The notes: generated by a model not told the origin, from the letters alone. A stretch of DNA of 64,000 bases from Sphingomonas gellani (GCF_900110035.1 NZ_FOCF01000001.1:372001-436000); one strand, 5' to 3'. Numbered from the stretch's first letter, positions 37,691-47,117 are shown. Made by a program: numbers and translations.

Positions 37691-37704
37691 TTGACCGCGA
37701 TCAA
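37691..37704. promoter_or_regulatory. FNR/FixK-type operator
   Basis: TTGACCGCGATCAA fits the alphaproteobacterial FNR consensus TTGAY-N4-RTCAA exactly. Its centre lies 42 bases before the hemN ATG and 84 bases before the ompW ATG, so it can serve either gene. An FNR-type regulator is encoded 4 genes-lengths downstream at 39482. Confidence 0.75.
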
Positions 37705-37739
37705 GGTTGTGGTCGCGATGGGCGGCGATGGTCCCGCGC

Positions 37740-39062
37740 ATGTGGACCTATCATCCCGACCTGCTCGCCCGGCCCGTGCCGCGCTACACCAGCTATCCCA
37801 CGGCGGCGGAATTCGGCGACTCCGTGGGGCCGGCCGATCTGGAGGCGCAGCTGGCGGCGATCCCGGTAAAGCAGGCCGTTTCGCTGTACCTGCACGTGCC
37901 CTATTGCCATGAAATCTGCTGGTATTGCGGCTGCAACACCGGCGCGGCGAACCGGCGCGGGCGGCTGGCCGCCTATGTGCAGCGGCTGAGCGGCGAGATC
38001 GACCTGTTGTCGCGTCGCCTGGGGCGGCGGGTGCCGATCTCGCGCATCGCGTGGGGCGGGGGCAGCCCGAACGCGCTCGATCCCGACGACTTCCTGGCGC
38101 TCAGCGCGCAATTGCACGAGGCGTTCGACACGCGAACGTCGGTGACGTCGGTGGAGGTCGACCCGCGCGCCTTTACGGCGGAATGGGCGGACGCCATGCG
38201 TCAGGCGGGCGTGTCCCGCGCCAGCCTGGGCGTGCAGAGCTTCTCCCCCGACTTGCAGGCGCGCATCGGGCGCGTGCAGCCAGAGGAGATGATCGCGCGC
38301 ACGGTGGAGCGCCTGCGCGCAGCCGGCACCCGGTCGATCAACTTCGACCTGATGTACGGATTGCCCGGACAGGTCGATGCCGACCTGATCGATTCGATCG
38401 AGCGGACACTGGCCCTCGCGCCGGAGCGGGTGGCCGTGTTCGGCTACGCGCATGTGCCCAATCTGATCGCGCGGCAGCGGCGGATCGACGCGACGGCTCT
38501 GCCGGATGCGGCGACGCGCTTCCGCCATGCGGAACTGGCCCATCGCCTGTTCGGATCGGCAGGGTATCAGCCCGTCGGCTTCGATCATTTCGCAGTGTCG
38601 GACGACGATCTGGCCATTGCGGCGAAAGCCGGCACGCTGCGCCGCAATTTCCAGGGGTTCACCGAGGATCAGGCGGACGTGCTGATCGGGCTGGGCGCCT
38701 CGTCGATCAGCTCATTTCCCGGCGCGCTGCTCCAGAACGAGAAGAATGCCGGCCGGTACCAGATGCGGATCGGGGCGGGGGCGTTCGCGACGGCACGCGG
38801 CCTGATGCGCTCGCCGGTAGATCGTCTGCGCGGGCTGGCCATCGAGCGCCTGCTGTGTAGCGGTCAGGCCGATCTGGCCGGCATACCCGATCTGGCCGGG
38901 GTGCGGGACCAGATGCTCCGCTTCGAGGAGCGGGGCCTGTTGCGCTGGGATGGCGACCGGGTCGTGCTGGACGCAGCGGCGCTGCCCTATGCCCGGACGA
39001 TCGCGGCGGTGTTGGACCCGCATCGCGCGCAGCCGGCCAAGACCTTCAGCAGTGCGGTCTAA
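37740..39062 (+). CDS. hemN: Oxygen-independent coproporphyrinogen III oxidase
   Basis: 440-residue radical SAM enzyme converting coproporphyrinogen III to protoporphyrinogen IX without oxygen, in heme synthesis. The cluster-binding cysteines are in PYCHEICWYCGC (C56, C60, C63 and the extra C65 typical of true HemN). PRYTSYPTAAEF precedes it. The start at 37740 gives MWTYHPDLLARPVPRYTSYP, the normal family opening. It has an FNR box upstream and is followed, with an 11-bp overlap, by a small exported protein. Confidence 0.96.
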   Translation: MWTYHPDLLARPVPRYTSYPTAAEFGDSVGPADLEAQLAAIPVKQAVSLYLHVPYCHEICWYCGCNTGAANRRGRLAAYVQRLSGEIDLLSRRLGRRVPISRIAWGGGSPNALDPDDFLALSAQLHEAFDTRTSVTSVEVDPRAFTAEWADAMRQAGVSRASLGVQSFSPDLQARIGRVQPEEMIARTVERLRAAGTRSINFDLMYGLPGQVDADLIDSIERTLALAPERVAVFGYAHVPNLIARQRRIDATALPDAATRFRHAELAHRLFGSAGYQPVGFDHFAVSDDDLAIAAKAGTLRRNFQGFTEDQADVLIGLGASSISSFPGALLQNEKNAGRYQMRIGAGAFATARGLMRSPVDRLRGLAIERLLCSGQADLAGIPDLAGVRDQMLRFEERGLLRWDGDRVVLDAAALPYARTIAAVLDPHRAQPAKTFSSAV

Positions 39063-39294
39063 GCCGCTTCCCGGTGCGCTGGCGATGGCCGCGGCGGGGG
39101 CGCTCGCGGCGACCTCGCCGCTGTCCGCCGCTGCGCAGCCCCGTTTGCTGGTAGGCCTGTGCGGCGCCCATGGCGGCACCGTGGAAATCCCGATGCGTCA
39201 CAAGGGCAACGACGGCCGCGACTGTTCGGGCGGGTGCCATGCCGTGTGCGGACGCAAGGACAAGCAGCGGCACGGGCGATCAGTACCGGACTGA
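39052..39294 (+). CDS. Small exported Cys/His-rich protein coupled to hemN
   Basis: 80-residue protein read from a GTG at 39052 that overlaps the hemN end by 11 bp. The N terminus is a good signal peptide (basic RSKPLP, hydrophobic AMAAAGALAATSPL, cleavage after SAAAQ or nearby). The mature part of about 50 residues has four cysteines (VGLCGAHG and DCSGGCHAVCGRK) and four histidines, and a basic tail. The spacing could bind a metal or heme, or form disulfides. I do not recognise a family. Position in the FNR-controlled hemN transcript suggests a role in low-oxygen heme or metal handling, which is inference. Confidence 0.6.
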   Translation: MRSKPLPGALAMAAAGALAATSPLSAAAQPRLLVGLCGAHGGTVEIPMRHKGNDGRDCSGGCHAVCGRKDKQRHGRSVPD

Positions 39295-39481
39295 GGCTCG
39301 TCCAAACGTCCTTTCCGCGATCAAAGGATCGCCTCGACCATCCACCCGACCTCGCCTTGCCACCGCAGCTCGCCCGACCAATCGCGGGTTCCTCCGGGCA
39401 TTTGCGTATGTCTCGGCTGCCCTGCGCGGGGCACCTGCGGACCGGGGAGCGCACACGCGCTTACGGGGGAGCGAGGTTTCG

Positions 39482-40204
39482 ATGTCCGTTCAATCGCTGT
39501 CGATCATCCAGGGGGGTGCTGGCAACGTCGTCGATCGCTGCGGCCTGTGTGAGGGGCGCAGGGACGGGGTGTGCAGCGCCCTGACGGCGGAAGCGGGTGC
39601 GCGACTGGCCGGCATCGGTCGGACACGGCGGCTGAAGCGTGGCGACACGTTGATCTGGGACGGGGAAGACGCCGATCTGGTCGCGAACGTCCGGTCAGGC
39701 ATGATGCAACTGACCATGGGCGATGCCGAAGGGCAGGAGCAGATCGTCGGGCTGGCCTTCGCCGGCGATTTTGTCGGAACGCCCTTCGGCGCGCGGCATG
39801 AGCAGCGCGTGGTGGCGTTGACGGAGACCAGCGTCTGCGTGATCCGCCGATCCGATTTCCTGGCGATGCTGAGCGATGAGCCGGGGCTGAGCCAGGCGCT
39901 GCTGATGAAGACCTTTGCGGAACTGAACCGCGCGCGGGAATGGATGCGCCTGTTGGGTCGCAAATCGGCCGAGGAGCGGGTCGCCAGCCTGTTGCTGGAG
40001 ATCGCCGGCCGCTCCGGCGATGCGGATGGGGAGGCGGTCCCCTTGCCCTTGTCGCGTCAGCAGATCGCGGACGTGCTGGGCCTGACCATCGAGACGGTCA
40101 GCCGCAAGATGCGCGCGTTCAGCCGGGAAGGGGTGATCGGTCTGCCCGACCTACGCAGTTTCGTCGTGCACCGCCCCGTCGACCTGGAGCGGCTGGCGGC
40201 CTGA
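39482..40204 (+). CDS. fnrL: FNR-type oxygen-sensing transcription regulator
   Basis: 240-residue Crp/Fnr family regulator. The oxygen-labile [4Fe-4S] ligands are present: C20, C23 and C31 in DRCGLCEGRRDGVC, plus C119 in ETSVCVI, close to E. coli FNR C20, C23, C29 and C122. The cyclic-nucleotide-like barrel spans about 35-150. The helix-turn-helix LSRQQIADVLGLTIETVSRK contains the E-T-V-S-R recognition residues that read TTGAT-type half sites. That matches the FNR box upstream of hemN. Start ATG at 39482; readings further upstream have no support. Confidence 0.92.
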   Translation: MSVQSLSIIQGGAGNVVDRCGLCEGRRDGVCSALTAEAGARLAGIGRTRRLKRGDTLIWDGEDADLVANVRSGMMQLTMGDAEGQEQIVGLAFAGDFVGTPFGARHEQRVVALTETSVCVIRRSDFLAMLSDEPGLSQALLMKTFAELNRAREWMRLLGRKSAEERVASLLLEIAGRSGDADGEAVPLPLSRQQIADVLGLTIETVSRKMRAFSREGVIGLPDLRSFVVHRPVDLERLAA

Positions 40205-40315
40205 CCCTGGCGTCGGTCAGCGCAGGTCGAGTTCCAGCGATCCAGGCTTTCGCGCGGGGCGTACAGGGGCGCGGCTCGGCTTGGTCTGGGTTGACGAGGA
40301 CTGGTTAGGCGAGGG

Positions 40316-40698
40316 CTAAGTCGATTTGGCCGGGCTGGTGGTTTGGACAACGGGTGAACCGGTGACCGGATCGACGGCAGCGCTGCTCGCCGCCACCTCC
40401 AACCGCAAGACCCGCTGCGTCAGCAGATCGAGGTCCAGCCGCTCGGGTGTGTTCTTCAGCACCGCGACCTCCGCCTCCAGTTCATCCACCCGCTTCTGCG
40501 AGGCCTGGATCCGCACGCCGGCCTCCATGCCGACGACCCACTTCTACTCTTGGCCCCCGCCTTGTTCCGATCGGCGCGCCGTTCGGCCGCCACGCGCTGT
40601 TCCGCGCGCGGGTCCGCCTCAGGGCCTTCGCATCCCGCCAACATCAGGGACGCGGCGGCGGCGATAAACGGACCGGGAAGCGGAAAGGGCAACCGCAT
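40316..40698 (-). pseudogene. Frameshifted lipoprotein with C-terminal coiled coil
   Basis: The N-terminal part reads in one frame from ATG 40698: MRLPFPLPGPF, a hydrophobic stretch, lipobox MLAGC, then a charged segment ending RNKAGAKS. The remainder reads in the next frame: KWVVGMEAGVRIQASQ, a heptad-like region KRVDELEAEVAVLKN, and a tail ending SPAKST. Adding one base in the AGAAG run near 40541-40545 would join both into one protein of about 127 residues. It starts 8 bp after argJ ends. This is either a real disruption or a homopolymer sequencing error. Confidence 0.65.
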
Positions 40699-40706
40699 GG
40701 CCGATT

Positions 40707-41933
40707 TCAGCTGCGATAGTCGGCGTTGATGGAGATGTAGCCATGCGTCAGATCGCACGTCCACACCGTCGCGCGTCCTTCGCCCATTCCCAGGTCGACG
40801 CCGATCTCGACATCCTGACCCTTCAGGTGAGCGGCGACCGGCGCCTCGTCATAGCCGCTGACCGCCAGACCGCCCTCCGCCACCTGCGTGTTGCCGAAGC
40901 GGATGGCGAGCCGGTCGCGCTCCGCCGCCTCGCCGGCCTTGCCGACCGCCATGACGACGCGGCCCCAGTTCGCGTCTTCCCCCGCGATTGCGGTCTTCAC
41001 CAGGGGCGAGTTGGCGACGCTCATCGCGACGCGGTGGGCGGATCGGTCACTCTCTGCGCCCGTCACGTCGATGCGGATGAACTTCGACGCGCCCTCACCG
41101 TCGCGCACGACCAGATGCGCGAGTTGCAGGCACAAATCGGCTAGTGCCGCGCGGAAGGCGTCGGCGCCGTCGCTGTCGTCGGCCGCCAGCGGCGCGTTGC
41201 CCGCGGTGCCGGTCGCGAAGGCCAGCACCGTGTCGCTGGTCGACGTGTCGCTGTCGACGGTGATGCACGAAAAGCTCGCCGCATTGGCCGCGGACAGGGC
41301 GCGTTGCAGGAAGGGCGCCTCCACCGCCGCGTCCGTGAAGATGAAGCCCAGCATGGTCGCCATGTCGGGTGCGATCATGCCCGACCCCTTGATGATCCCG
41401 ACCAGCGTCACGGTGCGGCCGTCGACCACCGCGCGTGTCACCGCCGCCTTGGCGAAGGTGTCGGTCGTGCCGATCGTCTCCGTCGCTGCACGCCAGTCGC
41501 ATGGCTCGGCGACGAAGGCAGCGTCCAGGCCGGCCTCTGCCCGGTCGATCGGCAGCGGCACGCCGATGACGCCGGTCGAGGCGACGAACACGTCGGACGG
41601 CATGCAGCCCAGATGGCCGGCGGTGCGCGCCGCGATCGCCTCCACCGCCGCGCGTCCGCGATCGCCGGTGAACGCGTTGGAATTGCCGGCGTTCACCACC
41701 AGCGCCCGCGCGTTGCCTAACACCAGCGCGCGGCGGCACCATTCCACCTCCGGCGATGGGCAGCGGCTCTGGGTGGTGACGCCGGCCACCGCGGTACCGG
41801 GCGCGAGTTCCGCGTAGGTCAGGTCGCACCTGTCCCACGTCTTGTAGCGGGCACGGGCGACCCGCAGCGTCACGCCGCCGATCGCGGGCAGTTCGGGGAA
41901 GGGCAGGGCAAGCGGGGAAACGGCGGATGACAC
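40707..41933 (-). CDS. argJ: Bifunctional glutamate N-acetyltransferase/amino-acid acetyltransferase
   Basis: 408-residue arginine-pathway enzyme that moves acetyl from N-acetylornithine to glutamate and can also acetylate glutamate from acetyl-CoA. The proenzyme self-cleaves before the catalytic Thr in KGSGMIAPDMATMLGF (T193), giving alpha and beta chains. NAGNSNAFTG and ASTGVIG are further landmarks, and the C terminus SINADYRS is typical. Length is normal. A broken lipoprotein follows on the same strand, and a broken TonB-like gene lies divergently. Confidence 0.96.
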   Translation of the reverse strand: MSSAVSPLALPFPELPAIGGVTLRVARARYKTWDRCDLTYAELAPGTAVAGVTTQSRCPSPEVEWCRRALVLGNARALVVNAGNSNAFTGDRGRAAVEAIAARTAGHLGCMPSDVFVASTGVIGVPLPIDRAEAGLDAAFVAEPCDWRAATETIGTTDTFAKAAVTRAVVDGRTVTLVGIIKGSGMIAPDMATMLGFIFTDAAVEAPFLQRALSAANAASFSCITVDSDTSTSDTVLAFATGTAGNAPLAADDSDGADAFRAALADLCLQLAHLVVRDGEGASKFIRIDVTGAESDRSAHRVAMSVANSPLVKTAIAGEDANWGRVVMAVGKAGEAAERDRLAIRFGNTQVAEGGLAVSGYDEAPVAAHLKGQDVEIGVDLGMGEGRATVWTCDLTHGYISINADYRS

Positions 41934-41980
41934 GCGCGCGATCCTTGATGGAGGCTGATGGCGACGTGGGGGATAGCGGC

Positions 41981-42643
41981 ATGAACGGGGCTGGCAAGGT
42001 GGTGATCGTGGCAGCGATGCCGTTCCTCGCTGGCGCTGGGCGGGCGCAGACGCCGCCAGTGCCTGTCAGCGGTGTGGCCGAATGATTCGACGCGTCCGAC
42101 TATCCCATCGCCGCTGTGCGCACGAAGAAGGAGGGCCGGGTCGTGGTGATGCTGTCCGTCGACGCATCAGGCAAGCCGGCCGCCTGCCACGTCCGTGAAT
42201 CGAGCGGCTCGTCCGTACTGGACGACGGAACTTGCGCCATCGCCATGGCGCGTGCCTTCTTCACGCCCGCCCACGACAAGGTCGGTCGAGCCGTGGGTGG
42301 CGAGTATCTGATGCCGGTGCGCTGGACGCTGCCTACCGACCAGCAGATGCCCACGATCGATGTCGATCGCACCAGGGGCGGTCCCTTTACCGTAGAAACC
42401 CGCATCACGGTTTCTCCGGCAGGGCAGATCACGGCGTGTCAGGTATCGCCCGCGGAGGTCGACACGCCTGAACAAGGGCCCTGCGCCGCCTACCCGGTGG
42501 GTAAGAAGATCATGCCCGCCATGACCCGCGGCAAACGTCCGGTCGGCGCGCAAGTGTTTCTGCGGATGCAGTCGGAGACGATCTACGACGACTGGCTCCG
42601 CGCGATGTGGCTTTTTGCGGCGAGCGCCCTTATGTCGCGGTGA
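41981..42643 (+). pseudogene. Exported TonB C-terminal-like protein interrupted by an in-frame TGA
   Basis: From ATG 41981 a signal-peptide-like N terminus (VVIVAAMPFLAGAGRAQ) runs for 34 codons to TGA at 42083-42085. The same frame then continues FDASDYPIAAVRTKKEGRV and a TonB-C-like domain (VVVMLSVDASGKPAACHV, ESSGSSVLDDGTC) to 42643. Homologous domains often have Trp at this position, so TGG-to-TGA is the likely change. The downstream part has no signal peptide of its own. An ATG-like restart would be cytoplasmic and probably useless. Confidence 0.65.
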
Positions 42644-42655
42644 ACCGTTGAGGCT

Positions 42656-42922
42656 TTGCGCTTGGATCTGCTGCTTCTCCTGTCCGCTTTCCTGACCGCG
42701 CTGACCGGCGCGATCACGGGCGCGCGACCGGTTCAGGGCGCGGCGGTCGGTCAGCAGATCGAGCAGGTTGCCCATGCGGCCCGCCTGACCACCGCGAAGC
42801 GGGCCGTGGCCGATGCCCGACCGGTACAGGGGTGGGTGGACGCGGTGGCGATCGCCGTGGCGGCAGTGCCGCTCATCCTGCGCCCTGCCGCACCGCTCTA
42901 TGCGCAGCGCCGTCGCGAATAG
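42656..42922 (+). CDS. Small membrane protein of unknown function
   Basis: 88-residue protein with two hydrophobic segments: [19 protein letters not shown] at the N terminus and [20 protein letters not shown] near the C terminus, joined by a short basic helical segment. The start is uncertain: TTG at 42656 or TTG at 42662. Third positions are G/C-biased as expected for a real gene here. It lies between the broken TonB-like gene and secA on the same strand. No family recognised. Confidence 0.55.
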   Translation: MRLDLLLLLSAFLTALTGAITGARPVQGAAVGQQIEQVAHAARLTTAKRAVADARPVQGWVDAVAIAVAAVPLILRPAAPLYAQRRRE

Positions 42923-43019
42923 GCGACGCGGCCGACCCCCCTCTCCGCGCGATTTGTATCGCGCTCCACATATTTCCGGCGGGCAGCGATGCCTGCCCCT
43001 GCCATATAGGAACACGCCC

Positions 43020-45758
43020 ATGTTCGGCGGCCTCGCCAAGTCCATTTTCGGTTCGTCCAACGACCGGTACGTCAAGTCGCTCAATCCGCTGCTCGCCAAG
43101 ATCGTCGCGTTCGAGCCCACGCTGGAGGCGATGGATGACGCCACCCTGTCGGCGCAGACGACGCGGTTCCGCGAGCGGCTGACCGCGGGCGAGAAGATCG
43201 ACGCCCTGCTTCCGGAGGCGTTCGCCACGGTGCGCGAGGCGGCGCGGCGCGTGCTTGGCATGCGCCACTTCGACGTGCAGATGATCGGCGGCATCGTCCT
43301 GCATCGCGGCGAGATCGCAGAGATGCGGACGGGTGAGGGCAAGACGCTGGTCGCCACGCTCGCCACCTATCTCAACGCGCTGCCCGGCGACGGCGTCCAC
43401 GTCATCACCGTCAACGACTATCTCGCCAGCCGCGACGCGGAATGGATGGGCCAGGTCTACCGCTTCCTCGGCCTTAGCGTCGGCGTCATCGTCCCGAACC
43501 TGTCCGACGAGCAGCGTCGCGCGGCGTACAACAGCGACATCACCTACGGCACGAACAACGAGTTCGGCTTCGACTATCTGCGCGACAACATGAAGTATGA
43601 GCGCGCATCGATGGTGCAGCGTCCGTTCGCCATGGCGATCGTCGACGAGGTCGATTCGGTCCTGATCGACGAGGCGCGCACGCCGTTGATCATTTCCGGC
43701 CCGACGGACGACAAGTCCGACCTGTACATGAGCGTCGATGCGATCGTGAAGCAGCTCGAGCCGCAGGATTACGAGAAGGACGAGAAGCAGCGCTCCATCA
43801 TCCTGACCGAAGAGGGCACGGAGCGGGCGGAGCGGCTCCTGGAGACGGCGGGGCTGCTCCAGGGCGCGAATCTGTACGACTTCGAGAACACGCAGGTCGT
43901 GCACCACCTGAACCAGGCGCTGCGCGCGAACCAGATGTTCAAGCGCGACACCGACTATATCGTGAAGGACGGCAAGGTCGTCATCATCGACGAATTCACC
44001 GGCCGCATGATGGACGGACGTCGCTGGTCCGAAGGTCTGCACCAGGCGGTCGAGGCCAAGGAGGGCGTCACGATCGAGCCCGAGAACCAGACCATGGCCT
44101 CGATCACCTTCCAGAACTATTTCCGCATGTACCCTAAGCTCAGCGGCATGACGGGAACGGCCGCGACGGAAGCGGCAGAGTTCTACGACATCTACAAGAT
44201 GAACGTCGTCACCATCCCGACCAACCGGACGATCAACCGGGTCGATGAAGAGGACGAGTTCTACAAGAACACGCAGGACAAGTTCCGCGCCATTGCCAAG
44301 AAGATCCGCGAACATGCCATGAAGGGCCAGCCCGTGCTGGTCGGCACCGTTTCGATCGAGAAGTCGGAGCTGTTGTCGGAGTTCCTCAACCAGGAGGGCG
44401 TCGATCACAAGGTGCTGAACGCGCGCTATCACGAGATGGAGGCGCACATCGTCGCGCAGGCCGGACGGCTGGGCGCGGTGACGATCGCGACCAACATGGC
44501 CGGGCGCGGCACGGACATTCAGCTGGGCGGCAACATGGAATTCCGCATGCTGGACGAGCATCCGGAACTGGCCCCCGGCACGCCCGAGTACGACACGCAA
44601 GCGGAGGCGATCCGTGGGGAGATCGCGGCGGAGAAGGGCGCCGTGCTGGCGGCCGGCGGCCTATTCGTGCTCGGCACCGAGCGGCATGAGAGCCGGCGCA
44701 TCGACAACCAGCTTCGCGGACGCTCGGGCCGCCAGGGCGATCCGGGCCTGTCCCGCTTCTACCTGTCGCTGGACGACGACCTGCTGCGCATCTTTGGCCC
44801 GGACACGCTGTTCGCGCGCATGATGCGGTCCAATATCGAGGACGGGGAGGCGATCGGGTCCAAGTGGCTGACCAAGGCGATCGAGACCGCGCAGAAGAAG
44901 GTCGAGGCGCGCAACTACGACATCCGCAAACAGGTCGTCGAATACGATGACGTGATGAACGACCAGCGCAAGGTCATCTACGAACAGCGCGCGGACATCA
45001 TGGACTCCGACACGGTCGGCGAGATGGTCGAGGACATGCGTCGCGAGACGGCGAACGAGATCGTCGGCGCGGCCTGCCCCCCCGGATCCTATCCGGAACA
45101 GTGGAACGTGGAGGAAATGCGGACCCAGTTGCAGGAGCAGCTGGGCCTCGACCTGCCCGTCGATGCATGGCGTGACGAGGAGGCGATCGATCCAGAACTG
45201 GTCGAGGAGCGCGTCCAGCAGGCGGCCGACGCCCTGGTCGCGGAGAAGGCGGCCGAGCTGGAGTCGGATACCTGGACCTCCGTCGAGAAGTCGATCCTGC
45301 TCCAGAATCTGGATCATCACTGGAAGGAGCATCTGGCGACCCTCGACGCGCTGCGTCAGGTCGTCCACCTGCGCGCCTATGCGCAAAAGACGCCGATCAA
45401 CGAGTATAAGCAGGAGGCGTTCAGCCTGTTCCAGCGGATGCTCGACGCGATTCGGCTGGATGTGACCCGCACCATCGCCCACGCACAGTTCCAGTTGCAG
45501 CCGCCGCCCGAATTGCCGGAACTGCCCGACTTCATCACCAGCCATTTCGACCCGTTTACGGGCGAAGACGACACGCGCGACATCGATGCGGGCACCTTGG
45601 GGCTGGTGCAGACCCAGATGCCGCCGTTGCAGATGGCGCGCCCGGATATGCCCGAGGGCGAGGACCCGGCTGCGTGGGAAGGACAGGTGAACCGCAACTC
45701 GCCATGCCCGTGCGGGTCGGGACGCAAGTTCAAGCATTGCCACGGCGCGGTCGCCTGA
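43020..45758 (+). CDS. secA: Preprotein translocase ATPase SecA
   Basis: 912-residue motor that drives preproteins through SecYEG. It opens [23 protein letters not shown]1 has Walker A MRTGEGKT (102-109) and the DEVD box in [21 protein letters not shown]2 has [16 protein letters not shown]. The helical wing and scaffold end with the C-terminal zinc motif [16 protein letters not shown] that binds SecB and ribosomes. A small hairpin GGGCAG/CTGCCC (42981-42998) lies in the leader. A strong bidirectional terminator follows. Confidence 0.98.
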   Translation: MFGGLAKSIFGSSNDRYVKSLNPLLAKIVAFEPTLEAMDDATLSAQTTRFRERLTAGEKIDALLPEAFATVREAARRVLGMRHFDVQMIGGIVLHRGEIAEMRTGEGKTLVATLATYLNALPGDGVHVITVNDYLASRDAEWMGQVYRFLGLSVGVIVPNLSDEQRRAAYNSDITYGTNNEFGFDYLRDNMKYERASMVQRPFAMAIVDEVDSVLIDEARTPLIISGPTDDKSDLYMSVDAIVKQLEPQDYEKDEKQRSIILTEEGTERAERLLETAGLLQGANLYDFENTQVVHHLNQALRANQMFKRDTDYIVKDGKVVIIDEFTGRMMDGRRWSEGLHQAVEAKEGVTIEPENQTMASITFQNYFRMYPKLSGMTGTAATEAAEFYDIYKMNVVTIPTNRTINRVDEEDEFYKNTQDKFRAIAKKIREHAMKGQPVLVGTVSIEKSELLSEFLNQEGVDHKVLNARYHEMEAHIVAQAGRLGAVTIATNMAGRGTDIQLGGNMEFRMLDEHPELAPGTPEYDTQAEAIRGEIAAEKGAVLAAGGLFVLGTERHESRRIDNQLRGRSGRQGDPGLSRFYLSLDDDLLRIFGPDTLFARMMRSNIEDGEAIGSKWLTKAIETAQKKVEARNYDIRKQVVEYDDVMNDQRKVIYEQRADIMDSDTVGEMVEDMRRETANEIVGAACPPGSYPEQWNVEEMRTQLQEQLGLDLPVDAWRDEEAIDPELVEERVQQAADALVAEKAAELESDTWTSVEKSILLQNLDHHWKEHLATLDALRQVVHLRAYAQKTPINEYKQEAFSLFQRMLDAIRLDVTRTIAHAQFQLQPPPELPELPDFITSHFDPFTGEDDTRDIDAGTLGLVQTQMPPLQMARPDMPEGEDPAAWEGQVNRNSPCPCGSGRKFKHCHGAVA

Positions 45759-45778
45759 TCGCGATATAGCGCTGCCAC

Positions 45779-45820
45779 AAAAAAAGGGCCGGGCTCCCGA
45801 TCGGGAACCCGGCCCTTTTT
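45779..45820. terminator. Strong bidirectional intrinsic terminator
   Basis: A run of A, then GGGCCGGGCTCCCGA (45786-45800) pairing with TCGGGAACCCGGCCC (45801-45815) with only one internal mismatch pair, then TTTTT. Flanking A and T runs let it act for secA from the left and for the lipoprotein gene from the right. Confidence 0.93.
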
Positions 45821-45840
45821 CATTTACGCCGTGGCGAACG

Positions 45841-46473
45841 TCAGCGGCGGCGCTCCTGCCCCGGCAACACGACGCTCGGCCCGATCGTCTCCACCACCCG
45901 GCGTGCATCGAACGCGCGGACGTTGCCCTGCGGGATCGGCCCCTTGCGCATTACGATCTCCGCTGTAGCTTCGAAGCGGTCGACCGTCTGCACGTCGAAG
46001 TCGTTCCAGCCGCCGAAACCGCCGCCATACCACGGGCTCCAGCCGAAGCCGCCAAAGCCGCGATTATAGCCGAAGCCGCCAAAGCCACGGCCATAATAGC
46101 GCCAGGACGGACCCCAATACCCGCCCAGCCCGCCATAGCCCCAGCCGCCGCCGAGCCCCGGCGTGGTGTAGGTGCGGCTCTGCCGATCGGTGTCGCGATC
46201 GACCATCACGAAATAGTCGTAACCCTGCTGCAACGTCAGCTCTGCGGACCGGAAGAACAGGTAACGCTCGACCGTGTCACGTGATGTGACCGAGTTGCCC
46301 GCGAAGCTGACCAGGAAGCGGCTGGGCTCGATCTGCCGCTCGCTATAGCCCTGTCGGTAGAATCCCTGCCCGGTCGCAGGCCGGTAAGCGGTTTCGGTCG
46401 CACAACCGGCGACCAGGAGGGCCCCCGACGCGAACGCGCCCAGAGCCACCTTTCGGCCAAAGGAGAATGCCAT
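45841..46473 (-). CDS. CC0125/CC1285-family lipoprotein
   Basis: 210-residue envelope lipoprotein. The signal peptide ends in the lipobox LLVAGC (Cys near residue 24). The conserved family part TAYRPATGQGFYRQGYSERQIEPSRFLVSF and AELTLQQGYDYFVMVDRDT is followed by an expanded Gly/Tyr/Trp-rich stretch (about residues 108-155). A last conserved part has AEIVMRKGPIP and FDARRVVETIGP. Homologues are common in alphaproteobacteria and are of unknown function. The Gly-rich insert is unusually long. Confidence 0.85.
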   Translation of the reverse strand: MAFSFGRKVALGAFASGALLVAGCATETAYRPATGQGFYRQGYSERQIEPSRFLVSFAGNSVTSRDTVERYLFFRSAELTLQQGYDYFVMVDRDTDRQSRTYTTPGLGGGWGYGGLGGYWGPSWRYYGRGFGGFGYNRGFGGFGWSPWYGGGFGGWNDFDVQTVDRFEATAEIVMRKGPIPQGNVRAFDARRVVETIGPSVVLPGQERRR

Positions 46474-46580
46474 GTAATTTCACTCCATTCGCGGCGGATG
46501 CGGCGAACAGCCGCAAAATAGGTCGTGCAAATGGAACGTGCGATGAACGACTTGGCTCCGACTGTGCACGCTTTGTCGCT

Positions 46581-46997
46581 CTATTCGCCGATCAGGTGAA
46601 GCACGATCTCGCGGCGGTGCGGCCGCCGGCGATGCTCGAACAAATAGATGCCCTGCCATGTGCCGAGTGCAAGCGAGCCACCGATGATCGGGACGGACAG
46701 CTGTACGCTGGTGAGGGCAGTGCGCAGATGAGCTGGCATGTCGTCCGCACCCTCGTCGTCATGCTCATAGTCACGGGATTCAGGGGCGATGCGCGCGAAA
46801 TACCGCTCCACGTCGCGTCGCGCAGCCGGCGCGGCATTTTCCTGGATCAGCAGCGACGCGGACGTATGCCGGCAGAACAGGGTCAGCAGCCCGTCCGTCA
46901 CGTCTTGCCCGGCACACCAATCTACGACACGCGCCGTGAAGTCGTGCAACCCGGCACCGGGCGTCTGTATGGTCAGAATTGTGTGGGATTGTCGCAT
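46581..46997 (-). CDS. yjbQ: YjbQ/UPF0047-family protein
   Basis: 138-residue small beta-rich enzyme-like protein of the YjbQ family, some of whose members have thiamine phosphate synthase activity. The conserved metal-binding histidines are in LFCRHTSASLLIQEN and YEHDDEGADDMPAHLR. LALGTWQGIYLFEHR is the C-terminal signature. It lies downstream of the tRNA-Asn gene on the same strand and 107 bp before the lipoprotein gene. Confidence 0.93.
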   Translation of the reverse strand: MRQSHTILTIQTPGAGLHDFTARVVDWCAGQDVTDGLLTLFCRHTSASLLIQENAAPAARRDVERYFARIAPESRDYEHDDEGADDMPAHLRTALTSVQLSVPIIGGSLALGTWQGIYLFEHRRRPHRREIVLHLIGE

Positions 46998-47024
46998 ATG
47001 GGGGCAATGCGCAACAGCACCGAA

Positions 47025-47099
47025 TGGCTCCCTGAGTAGGATTCGAACCTACGGCCGCTCGATTAACAGTCGAGAGCTCTACCGCTGAGCTATCAGGGA
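47025..47099 (-). tRNA. tRNA-Asn (GTT anticodon)
   Basis: On the minus strand the acceptor 5' side TCCCTGA pairs with TCAGGGA at the 3' end. A D-arm (GCTCAGCGGTAGAGC), an anticodon stem CTCGA/TCGAG around loop CTGTTAA, and a T-arm GTAGGTTCGAATCCTAC follow. The anticodon is GTT, and CCA is encoded. The 75-base cloverleaf is complete. Confidence 0.97.
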
Positions 47100-47117
47100 T
47101 CATTCGGTGGAGGCGGC

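Noticed and set aside
40205..40315. Short minus-strand frame after the lipoprotein stop ending KPGSLELDLR
   Set aside because: It has no usable start codon between the TAG at 40316 and its own stop, so it is not supported as a gene.
40541..40545. Programmed frameshift in the lipoprotein gene
   Set aside because: No slippery heptamer or downstream pseudoknot is visible. A one-base deletion in an A-run explains the data.
42083..42085. Selenocysteine or programmed readthrough at the TGA in the TonB-C-like gene
   Set aside because: No SECIS-like hairpin is evident after the TGA, and the position corresponds to Trp in similar domains, so a simple nonsense change is more likely.
42873..44600. 575-codon minus-strand open frame antisense to secA
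   Set aside because: It has no domain and overlaps the conserved secA motor. Typical mirror frame of a G/C-biased gene.
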